From assembly GCF_039540515.1 (NCBI RefSeq), contig NZ_BAABFA010000010.1, forward strand, positions 186,001 through 250,000: 64,000 nt of DNA, given 5' to 3'. The position numbers and the translations under genes were made by a program. The stretch comes from Nemorincola caseinilytica (GTDB lineage: Bacteria; Bacteroidota; Bacteroidia; Chitinophagales; Chitinophagaceae). Positions 32,824-40,399 of the stretch are shown here, piece after piece (the first letter of the stretch is position 1; every line of letters starts with the position of its first letter). Under the pieces are notes generated by a model that saw only the letters and a list, made by a program, of their open reading frames with translations, was not told the origin of the DNA and did no database searches.

Positions 32824-33762
32824 ATGAAAAACTTCGTGTTGATAGGCGCTGCCGGCTATATAGTGCCCCGCCACCTTGCAGCCATCAGAGATACCGGCAA
32901 CGACCTGCTGGCCGCACTGGACAAGTTCGATAGTGTGGGCATACTGGACAGCTATTTTCCCACGGCACACTTCTTTACGGAGTTCGAGCGCTTCGACCGT
33001 CACCTGGACAAGTTGAAAAGGAAGGGTACCGCTATAGACTATGTGAGCATTTGCACGCCCAACTACCTGCACGACTCGCACATACGCTTTGCGCTGCGCA
33101 ACCATGCCGATGCCATATGCGAGAAACCACTGGTGCTGAACCCCTGGAACGTAGAAGCCCTGCGCGAGATAGAGAAAGAGACCGGCAACAAGGTATATAA
33201 CATACTACAGCTGCGCCTGCACCCCAGCATAAAGGCACTGAAAGAAAAGATAGCAGCCGATGGCGACCGCATATACGATGTGGACCTGACCTACCTGACA
33301 TCGCGCGGGAACTGGTACTTCAATAGCTGGAAGGGCGATGTGACCAAATCGGGCGGCATAGCTACCAACATAGGCATACACTTCTTCGATATGCTGACAT
33401 GGATATTCGGGTCGGTAAAGGAGAACGTAGTGCATGTATCGGAGCCGGACAGGGCGGCCGGTGTGCTGCACCTGGAAAAAGCCCGCGTACGCTGGTTCCT
33501 GAGTGTGAACTACGACCATATACCCGAGGAGATAAAGAAGCAGGGCAAACGCACCTACCGCGCCATAACTGTAGATGGCAAGGAGATAGAGTTCAGCGAC
33601 GGCTTTGGCGACCTGCACACACGCAGCTATGAAGAGATACTAAAGGGCAATGGCTTTGGACTGGAAGAGGCCATGCCCAGCATACAGACCGTACACGACA
33701 TACGAGTGGCCACGGCAGTAGCGCCAACAGGCGAGTATCACCCCTTTGTAAAGAGGAAATAG
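32824..33762 (+). CDS. Gfo/Idh/MocA family oxidoreductase (WbpB/WlbA-like)
   Basis: The 312-residue protein begins with the Rossmann start FVLIGAAGYIVPRHLAAIR and has the family's CEKPLVLNPWNVEAL motif (EKP), where the Lys is catalytic, and the later GGIATNIGIHFFDMLTWIFG with a metal- or substrate-type His. This matches WbpB-like enzymes that oxidise UDP-GlcNAc-type uronic acids at C-3. It sits beside two glycosyltransferases and a formyltransferase, fitting an amino-uronic-acid pathway, although the matching aminotransferase is not in the window. Confidence 0.85.
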   Translation: MKNFVLIGAAGYIVPRHLAAIRDTGNDLLAALDKFDSVGILDSYFPTAHFFTEFERFDRHLDKLKRKGTAIDYVSICTPNYLHDSHIRFALRNHADAICEKPLVLNPWNVEALREIEKETGNKVYNILQLRLHPSIKALKEKIAADGDRIYDVDLTYLTSRGNWYFNSWKGDVTKSGGIATNIGIHFFDMLTWIFGSVKENVVHVSEPDRAAGVLHLEKARVRWFLSVNYDHIPEEIKKQGKRTYRAITVDGKEIEFSDGFGDLHTRSYEEILKGNGFGLEEAMPSIQTVHDIRVATAVAPTGEYHPFVKRK

Positions 33763-33783
33763 TACCAAACATATTTTGTCTTA

Positions 33784-33830
33784 GCCCCTCCCGGCCTCCC
33801 CGTTGGGGAGGTGATGTGCTCTGACCACAT
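33784..33830. repeat. CCTCCCC-GTT-GGGGAGG hairpin repeat
   Basis: A perfect 7-pair stem at 33795-33811 is followed by TGATGTGCTCTGACC. It sits between two convergent genes, as does the related copy at 18941. It could act as a weak terminator. Confidence 0.6.
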
Positions 33831-33836
33831 TACTAC

Positions 33837-35096
33837 TTATGATCGTTTGCCGCGGGTGGCGAGATGCTGTGTGAAGATATCCAGCAATCTGCGGCCGTTC
33901 TGCAGGTAATCGCCGAAGCGCAGCATACGGGCGCAGGCGCGGGTACCCATTGAGGAACGAAGAGCCTCATCACGCATCAGCGTGCGCATGGCCTCGGTGA
34001 GCTCTCCTTCCGAACGTGGCCTTATGAGCATGCCATCCACACCATTCTCTATCACCTCGCTATGGCCGCCTACGTCGGTGGCCACTACGGCTATGCCGCT
34101 GGCCATGGCCTCAAGCACGGCATTGGCCATACCCTCGTTGTAGCTGGGCAGCACAAAAATGTCGCATACACGGAACAGCTCTGCAAGGTCGGCCGGCCTC
34201 ATGCCGGGTATGTATCTTACCTTACCTGTAAGGCCCGGTTCTTTTTCTTTTGCCGCCAGGTCTATAGTATCGTGGTGGTCGCGCAGGTGGGCCACCATCA
34301 GCAGCTCCCAGCCATCCATATCGCTGCCCAGCGCCTTTACAGCCGCCAGCAGCTCGTGCCAGCCCTTCAGGGCCACCGGTGTGGCCACACATATCAGGTA
34401 GCGGGTACCGGTGTGCAGACCATACTTTTCGCGCAGGTGCATTTTTTCGGCATCATCGGTCACCGGGCGGTAGGCCTCTGTGTTCACGCCATTGTATACC
34501 ACACCTACTTCGCGCATATTGCCGGGCTGCATCCATTTGCGGGCATCGGTGGCCAGGCGGCCGCTATTGGCCAGCAACAGGTCGGCATGGCGGAAGACAT
34601 AGGTAAGATTATCGCGCAGCGAGGGATCCTGTTCGGGCCAGGCATGTATATCATCGCCACGCGCTATGGCGGCCAGTTGCAGGCCCAGTATATCTTTCAC
34701 TTTCGCAGCTATGAAGGCATTATCCGTCATAAAGTGGGCATAGAGCAGGTCGGCGCCCTGTAATTCGGCATGGCCCTTTATATACTTTACGATCGCCCTT
34801 GCCGCACGGTCGTAGTGCGTTTCGGGGAATAGCCTGCCGGGCATACGCACGAACATAGGCACATGGTGTATGGGCACACCCTCATAGGTGTGGAACAAGG
34901 TAGAGCGAAGATCGTGACCCTGCTGCCAGTAGGGATGGTATTTGTGCAGTCCAAAACGCGGGTACCAGTTGTGCAGCAGCAGTACATGGCACTCTGCGCC
35001 CAGTTGCAGCAATGCCTTTACCTGCTGATGTATGAAGATGCCATTGTTGAGGCCACCCTTGCGGGGATAGTTGCCTGTAAGTATCAGTATTTTCAC
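33837..35096 (-). CDS. Glycosyltransferase family 4 protein
   Basis: The protein has 419 residues from a GTG at 35096 (KILILTGNYPRKGGLNNG). The frame is open further upstream, but that stretch runs through the terminator of the neighbouring gene. The GT-B layout is clear: an N-terminal acceptor domain with FIHQQVKALLQLGA, then TRYLICVATPVALKGWHELL. The donor motif EGMANAVLEAMASGIAVVATDVGGHSEVI is the E-x7-E glutamate signature of retaining group 1 glycosyltransferases. It likely completes the surface-glycan cluster on the other strand. Confidence 0.9.
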   Translation of the reverse strand: MKILILTGNYPRKGGLNNGIFIHQQVKALLQLGAECHVLLLHNWYPRFGLHKYHPYWQQGHDLRSTLFHTYEGVPIHHVPMFVRMPGRLFPETHYDRAARAIVKYIKGHAELQGADLLYAHFMTDNAFIAAKVKDILGLQLAAIARGDDIHAWPEQDPSLRDNLTYVFRHADLLLANSGRLATDARKWMQPGNMREVGVVYNGVNTEAYRPVTDDAEKMHLREKYGLHTGTRYLICVATPVALKGWHELLAAVKALGSDMDGWELLMVAHLRDHHDTIDLAAKEKEPGLTGKVRYIPGMRPADLAELFRVCDIFVLPSYNEGMANAVLEAMASGIAVVATDVGGHSEVIENGVDGMLIRPRSEGELTEAMRTLMRDEALRSSMGTRACARMLRFGDYLQNGRRLLDIFTQHLATRGKRS

Positions 35097-35153
35097 TTCT
35101 TCGCTGGAGGGGATGATGACAGGCCTGCGAACAACAGGTCTGTACGCCACTCT

Positions 35154-35161
35154 CAAAGTTA
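35154..35161 (-). promoter_or_regulatory. TAnnTTTG promoter of the family 4 glycosyltransferase
   Basis: Reading the minus strand, TAACTTTG ends 57 bases before the GTG start at 35096 and lies just past the terminator at 35185. This supports the shorter start. Confidence 0.45.
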
Positions 35162-35184
35162 TACCAAAGTACAGGAAAGAAAAA

Positions 35185-35207
35185 GCGGAGCGCCGTGGGC
35201 GCTCCGC
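35185..35207 (-). terminator. Strong terminator of the T9SS gene
   Basis: GCGGAGCGCC-GTG-GGCGCTCCGC is a perfect 10-pair stem. On the minus strand it is followed by TTTTTCTTTCC. It ends the gene at 35232. Confidence 0.9.
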
Positions 35208-35231
35208 TCTGTATGTCACGGTGTACACTTA

Positions 35232-37049
35232 TCAATACTTGGTGAACCTGGTGACCGTGGCATTGGTATTGCTCAGGGTCTTTACCACATACACGCCTGC
35301 AGGCAGGGCGCTTATATCTACAGCGGTGTTGCCTTTTATCATCTTTTGTGTGGTTATAACGCTACCGTTCAGGCCCATTATCCACAGGTCGCCCTCGGCG
35401 GTGGCATCTACATATATCCTGTCGGTAGCGGGGTTGGGGTATACCTTTACCGTGCTACCTGCGGCCACCTCTTGTACTGCCGTTGGCAGCGCTATGGTGT
35501 TGAGCGTGGTATTGGTGACAACGGGCGGATTCAGGTCGAAGTATATGTAACCGGTGTTCTTTATCTGTGTACCCAGGGGCCGACCGCTGCGCAGCGCTAC
35601 AGAGAAACGTACACTGCCATGACTGGCAGGCTCGTTGGTAGTACTATCGGGCAGGTAGATATAGTCGAAATCGAAGCGAACAACATTTGGCGCCAGCCAT
35701 TTCGGCTCCATACTATGCGATGCACCCAGTATCTTCAGCGAAGCGGGATCTATATCGGCGTCCAGTGTGTCTATCACCTTTATATCGTAGGCCTCGGCAG
35801 TACCTGTGTTCTGGAAGTGCAGAGTATATGTGAGGGTATCGGCACTGGGCGGTATATTGCCCAGGGGTCCTTCGCCACGGGGGCTTACTTCCTTTATATT
35901 GGGATCGTAGGAGTATACAACGGGTATACAGATGAGATGGCTATTATTGGAAGGATCGATATCGGTGGGCAGAATATTGGTGTAGGTTCTGAAGCAGAGC
36001 GTATCGCCCACGGCTACGCTGGTATCGGGCGTGAGGTGGGTACCTGCAATGAAGCTGCTCCAGTATGGTGTGCTGCCCGCCAGGCTTGTAAGGCCCGTAT
36101 AATTCCATACAAGGGTATCGCCATATACGGCATCGGCCGGGTGGGTGCTTAGCGTGGCATCGTATATAGCGCGGCTGTCCTTTACCAGTACCAGCGTGCC
36201 ACTGGCCGGGTCACAGCCGGTATTATTGACATAGGGGTGCAGGAAGAAGGGAGTGTGCGCCCTTATAGTAGCAGGCGCCAGCGAGCCGCATTGCACATCT
36301 ATATTGTGGCTGCACAGCAGCGGGAAGTCTACACCGGTCATGGGCAATGTGGTATATGTAGATGGGCCCGAATAACAGGGAGGAGCGGGAAATATGAAAG
36401 CATAGTAGGCAGGTAGGGTAAGCATATAATCGACCATCCAAGACTTTTGTATCTGAATAGTGAACGGCAATCCGCTGCCTGCAGAATAGTATCCCAAGGT
36501 GCTCACCGTGGGGCTGGATAAATTCATACTGGTGGTAAAGTTGACCGAGGATGGCCCGTCTTCCCCAGCATCATAAACACAGTTCGCATTGCCATCAAAA
36601 AATATGCGGCCCGATACCATGTCGTACTCGCAGGGGTCATTCACCTGCAGACTGTCGTTGGGCAGCACATACATAGTATCGGTTGTGTATATGATCTTCA
36701 TAGTGGGGCGGGCAAAATGGATATAGCTACCCGGCGCACCCGCTATTATCTGGTCGGTAAGGCTGAAAGACGACAGGCTATCTACAATGGTCCATGGCGA
36801 GGCGCCGGTAGTATTTACATGAGATGCTATGGGTGTACCATCGATAGAATCTCTGATGATGACCATATCCCACATATGTGCCGTATCTATGGTGATGGAG
36901 TACCTGTATGTGCAGCTGCTTTGGCACCGGGTAGAATCGTGCCACATGGTATCGGTGAGCGTAGTGGTGATATGACCCACGGTGGTGGTCTGCGCCTTGG
37001 CACCTGCAAAGAATAGCAGGCATATGAGAGAGAGGAGGGCTTTTTTCAT
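35232..37049 (-). CDS. Secreted T9SS type A protein with DUF11/DUF7619-like domain
   Basis: The 605-residue protein has a signal peptide (MKKALLSLICLLFFAGAKAQ). In the middle it holds a SGRIFFDGNANCVYDAGEDG segment like a serine-rich or Cna-B-like turn. From about residue 400 comes DTLTYTLHFQNTGTAEAYDIKVIDTLDADID, the hallmark of the Bacteroidota conserved repeat domain (DUF7619/DUF11-like). It ends with a T9SS type A tail (VKVYPNPATDRIYVDATAEG and the final LPAGVYVVKTL). Several SxC pairs suggest disulfides. It is probably displayed on the surface; its role is unknown. Confidence 0.88.
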   Translation of the reverse strand: MKKALLSLICLLFFAGAKAQTTTVGHITTTLTDTMWHDSTRCQSSCTYRYSITIDTAHMWDMVIIRDSIDGTPIASHVNTTGASPWTIVDSLSSFSLTDQIIAGAPGSYIHFARPTMKIIYTTDTMYVLPNDSLQVNDPCEYDMVSGRIFFDGNANCVYDAGEDGPSSVNFTTSMNLSSPTVSTLGYYSAGSGLPFTIQIQKSWMVDYMLTLPAYYAFIFPAPPCYSGPSTYTTLPMTGVDFPLLCSHNIDVQCGSLAPATIRAHTPFFLHPYVNNTGCDPASGTLVLVKDSRAIYDATLSTHPADAVYGDTLVWNYTGLTSLAGSTPYWSSFIAGTHLTPDTSVAVGDTLCFRTYTNILPTDIDPSNNSHLICIPVVYSYDPNIKEVSPRGEGPLGNIPPSADTLTYTLHFQNTGTAEAYDIKVIDTLDADIDPASLKILGASHSMEPKWLAPNVVRFDFDYIYLPDSTTNEPASHGSVRFSVALRSGRPLGTQIKNTGYIYFDLNPPVVTNTTLNTIALPTAVQEVAAGSTVKVYPNPATDRIYVDATAEGDLWIMGLNGSVITTQKMIKGNTAVDISALPAGVYVVKTLSNTNATVTRFTKY

Positions 37050-37165
37050 TCGGAGTGCGTTTTAGAGTAAAGGTGTTAAAATTCTTTAACGCAAAAATAG
37101 TGCCAAAAGTGTGTTTTGTTCTTAATATGAACCGCGGGTTATTATGTATGTGCCTAAAATAGAAA

Positions 37166-37189
37166 GCGGCCATGGTGTCCCATGGCCGC
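37166..37189 (-). terminator. Terminator of the ferritin gene
   Basis: GCGGCCATGG-TGTC-CCATGGCCGC is a perfect 10-pair stem followed on the minus strand by TTTCTATTTTAGG. Confidence 0.85.
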
Positions 37190-37218
37190 TCTTAGTATCT
37201 GAACTATCTTTTGTAATA

Positions 37219-37743
37219 CTATTTCCTTGCCCCACTGCCCTTGCTAAGGCTATTGCGGTAGGCAACTATATCGCGGTCGAAGAGGTAAAGGCCGCTCTTG
37301 TCGGCGCCTATCATCTCCAGCTTCTCGTTCAGGGTGCGGGCCAGGCGCTCTTCCTCTATCTGCTCGGCCACATACCACTGCAGGAAGTTGTGCGTGGCAT
37401 AGTCTTTCTCCTGCAGCGCCAGGTGTACTATATCGTTGATGCTTTCGGACACACCCATCTCGTTCTTCAGGAATTCCTCGAACACGCGCGTGAGCGACTG
37501 GAAGGTGATGATGGGTTGCTCCAGCGAGGGTACTATACCAAAGCCGCCGCGCTCGTTGATGTACATCATCAGCTTCAGCATATGCTGCCGTTCCTCTTCG
37601 GACTGCTGGTAGAAGAATTCTGTAACGCCCTGCAGGCCGGGTTGTATATCGGCCCATGATGCCATGGCCAGGTATATCTGCGAGGACATGGCCTCGTGTT
37701 TCAATTGCTTGTTCAGCGCCTCCTGTAGTGTTTTGCTCAGCAT
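37219..37743 (-). CDS. ftnA: Ferritin (non-haem iron storage)
   Basis: The 174-residue protein has the ferritin four-helix pattern. EALNKQLKHEAMSSQIYLAMASW carries the first ferroxidase Glu, SEEERQHMLKLMMYINERGG the paired Glu-x-x-His, and LQWYVAEQIEEERLARTL the C-terminal ligand helix. It oxidises and stores iron in the cytoplasm. Length is as expected for bacterial FtnA. It has its own terminator and no iron-uptake genes beside it. Confidence 0.94.
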   Translation of the reverse strand: MLSKTLQEALNKQLKHEAMSSQIYLAMASWADIQPGLQGVTEFFYQQSEEERQHMLKLMMYINERGGFGIVPSLEQPIITFQSLTRVFEEFLKNEMGVSESINDIVHLALQEKDYATHNFLQWYVAEQIEEERLARTLNEKLEMIGADKSGLYLFDRDIVAYRNSLSKGSGARK

Positions 37744-37840
37744 AGTGGTGTAGCTTTAAATGCTTATCTCAAATTTACGACATATCTGTCGCATTTGCTA
37801 TAGCGGAAAGTGTTTTTAACAGTACAGAGATACCGGGCCG

Positions 37841-39166
37841 TTACTCCCTGTACATGAACCATTTTATGAGCTCTTTGTAGCTGGCCTTCTTGCCATACAT
37901 CAGTATACCTACACGGTATATGCGCGCGGCGGCCCATGCAGTGATGAGGAAGCCCACCACCAGCAGGAACATAGACAGCGCCAGTTGCCAGCCGGGCACC
38001 CCGAAGGGTATGCGTATCATCATGGCTATGGGCGATGTGAACGGTATCATGGACAGCCATACCGACAAGGGGCTGTCGGGGTTGTTGATGATGAAGCTCT
38101 GCGCCAGCGCAAAGGTGAAAATGATGGGCAGCGTGATGGGAAAGACGAATTGCTGGGTCTCGGTCTCATTATCTACAGCAGAGCCTACAGCGGCGAACAG
38201 TGCGCTGTATATGAGATAACCAAAGAGGAAATAGAAAAGGAAGCAGCTAACGGTATATGCCACAGGAATGCTCTCTATGCTCTGCATAATGGTCTGCGCG
38301 GCATTATCGGGCTTGGCCATTTGCCTTATTTCCTTGCGGTCCTCTGCTATCTGCTGCATCTGTTGTACCTGTGCTTGCTGGCTTTGGGTAACCTTTTTGG
38401 CCATAATGCTGCCACCGGCTATGGACAGACCAACGGATATGACTATCCACAGTACGAACTGTGTAAGGCCCACCAGGCCCACGCCTATTATCTTGCCCAG
38501 CATCAACTGCATGGGCCTTACCGACGATATAATGACCTCTACTATGCGGCTCACCTTCTCTTCTATGACACCGCGCATGACCTGGGTACCGTATATGAGC
38601 AGGCACAGGTATATGAGAAATGCGGAAAGAAAACCTATGGCATAGGCCGTATATGTCTGCGCATCTTTTTCGCCGGCCTCTGTTATCTGCTTGGCCTTTA
38701 CGGCTATGCGCCGCTGTGCCTGCGCCAGCATGGCAGTATCTATACCTGCCGCCTTCAGCCTGCGGGCCTCGGCCACACGGCTCAGCCCGCTTTCTATAGA
38801 TTCTATGGTAAGGGCGCTGGGGTTCTTTTCGCTCAGCAGCTCCACATCGCCCTCATTAGCGGGTATGAGCAGCAGGTAGTTATAGCCTTCTTTCAGAAAG
38901 CTGGCCTTTGCCTGCTCGAAGCTGCCGCCGGTATACACATACTTCATGGTGGCGGTGTTCTGCAGCTTGCCCTCGAAGACGCCTGTCTGGTCTATGACCT
39001 GTACCTTCCTTTCCTCGCCCAGGTCGCTGCCCTTTACGGCTATATAGGCTATAAGGGCGAACATGGCTATGAATAGCGCAGGCACCAGGAAGGTGAGCAC
39101 TATGAACGACTTTTTCTTTACCCTTGAAAGGTATTCGCGTTGTATGATGAGGAGTATCTTGTTCAT
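37841..39166 (-). CDS. ABC transporter permease (NatB/ABC-2 type)
   Basis: The 441-residue protein has one N-terminal transmembrane helix (SFIVLTFLVPALFIAMFALIAYIAV), a large extracytoplasmic domain (about residues 55-160), and then five helices starting at AYAIGFLSAFLIYLCLLIYG. The stretch QVMRGVIEEKVSRIVEVIISSVRPMQLMLGKIIGVGLVGLTQ is typical of NatB/ABC-2 type permeases. It should export Na+ or small drugs with its partner ATPase, but substrate is unknown. It overlaps the ATPase gene by four bases (ATGA), so the pair is translationally coupled. Confidence 0.9.
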   Translation of the reverse strand: MNKILLIIQREYLSRVKKKSFIVLTFLVPALFIAMFALIAYIAVKGSDLGEERKVQVIDQTGVFEGKLQNTATMKYVYTGGSFEQAKASFLKEGYNYLLLIPANEGDVELLSEKNPSALTIESIESGLSRVAEARRLKAAGIDTAMLAQAQRRIAVKAKQITEAGEKDAQTYTAYAIGFLSAFLIYLCLLIYGTQVMRGVIEEKVSRIVEVIISSVRPMQLMLGKIIGVGLVGLTQFVLWIVISVGLSIAGGSIMAKKVTQSQQAQVQQMQQIAEDRKEIRQMAKPDNAAQTIMQSIESIPVAYTVSCFLFYFLFGYLIYSALFAAVGSAVDNETETQQFVFPITLPIIFTFALAQSFIINNPDSPLSVWLSMIPFTSPIAMMIRIPFGVPGWQLALSMFLLVVGFLITAWAAARIYRVGILMYGKKASYKELIKWFMYRE

Positions 39167-40074
39167 TTGTTTACCTGTTCGTTCACGGTTCTTATGAATA
39201 TCTCGTTCATGGTAGGCACCACTTCTTCGAAGTGGGTGATAGTGGCCTGTGGCAGCATATAATGCAGCGCCTCGTTGGATGTGCGGCCGGGGTTCATTCT
39301 CAGCTTCATGCTGTGGCCGGTACCGGCTAGCTTCTCATCGAGCACAGAGAATGGGGCATCGGGCCCGGCAACGGCCTTGTCGCCGGCATATTGCAGCAGG
39401 TAGGTACCATTGCGATAGCTGTTCTTTATTTCGGTGACCTTCCCGTCCAGTATCTTGTGCGAGCGGTTCAGCAGGGCTATGGTATCGCACAGCTCCTCTA
39501 CCGACTCCATGCGGTGGGTAGAGAAAATGATGGTGGTACCATTGCGGTTCAGCTCCAGTATCTCGTTCTTTATGATATCGGCATTCACGGGGTCGAAGCC
39601 CGAGAAGGGCTCGTCGAGTATCAGCAGCTCGGGCTCGTGCAATACTGTGGCCACGAACTGGGCCTTCTGCTGCATACCCTTAGAGAGATCCTCTATCTTT
39701 TTGTTCCACCAGGCCTGTATCTGCAGTTTCTCGAACCACATTTTGCTGCGCCGCATGGCCTCGTGCCTGCTAAGGCCCTTTAGCTGTGCCAGGTACAGTA
39801 CCTGCTCGCCTATCTCCATTTTTTTGTACAGGCCGCGCTCCTCGGGCATATAGCCTATCTGCTCTATATGTTTGCGGCCCAGGTGCTCGCCATTGAAGAG
39901 GACCTCTCCGCCATCGGGGGCTGTTATCATATTCAGTATGCGGATGAGGGAGGTCTTGCCTGCGCCATTGGGCCCCAGCAGCCCAAAGACCTTGCCTTTC
40001 TCTATCTCCATGCTCACGCCGCTCAGCGCTTTGTGACCTGCATACTGTTTCACTATGTTCCTGATACTTATCAT
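39163..40074 (-). CDS. ABC transporter ATP-binding protein (NatA type)
   Basis: The 303-residue ATPase starts at the ATG 40074 (MISIRNIVKQYAGHKALSG). It has Walker A GPNGAGKTSL, the signature region KIEDLSKGMQQKAQFVATVLH, Walker B LLILDEPFSGFD, and the H-loop FSTHRMES. The C-terminal part (after about residue 210) resembles NatA and other drug or sodium exporters (DUF4162-like extension). The frame is open 180 codons further upstream, but that part has no ATPase sequence. It is coupled to the permease. Confidence 0.94.
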   Translation of the reverse strand: MISIRNIVKQYAGHKALSGVSMEIEKGKVFGLLGPNGAGKTSLIRILNMITAPDGGEVLFNGEHLGRKHIEQIGYMPEERGLYKKMEIGEQVLYLAQLKGLSRHEAMRRSKMWFEKLQIQAWWNKKIEDLSKGMQQKAQFVATVLHEPELLILDEPFSGFDPVNADIIKNEILELNRNGTTIIFSTHRMESVEELCDTIALLNRSHKILDGKVTEIKNSYRNGTYLLQYAGDKAVAGPDAPFSVLDEKLAGTGHSMKLRMNPGRTSNEALHYMLPQATITHFEEVVPTMNEIFIRTVNEQVNK

Positions 40075-40399
40075 GGGCACTTTGTTGCTGGTGTAATTTA
40101 CTAACGAAAGGCGACAGAATATGTGTAGTGCATTGCTTTTTCGCGATACAGACCTGTAAATACAAATAATGGCGCATAAATCGCACACATGTGTTTTCTG
40201 TGCATTTGCGGTAATTTCTCTTTGTTTCATAAAAAACGTTGTTATGTGAGTGGTCTCTTTAGCTTCGTTTTTTTGAATACTTTGCATAATAAAAAGACCT
40301 AACTTTACTAACGAAACGATAATATAGACGTCTATAACATGTAGACAGCGCGCACTTGTGTGTAACAGGTGCGTGTATATGTTCATTTGAAGAACCAAC
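40075..40399. other. Divergent intergenic region with a 13-base direct repeat
   Basis: No gene was seen in these 325 bases between divergent genes. TTTACTAACGAAA occurs twice, at 40097-40109 and 40304-40316, in the same orientation, each preceded by a TAA run. The spacing is 207 bases. It may be an operator or a promoter feature. Confidence 0.4.

Noticed and set aside
34863..36152. 429-codon plus-strand frame across a glycosyltransferase and a T9SS gene
   Set aside because: It crosses two genes and a strong terminator of the other strand and shows no domain.
37985..39076. 363-codon plus-strand frame opposite the ABC permease
   Set aside because: The permease has a coupled ATPase partner and clear helices; the opposite frame is low-complexity.
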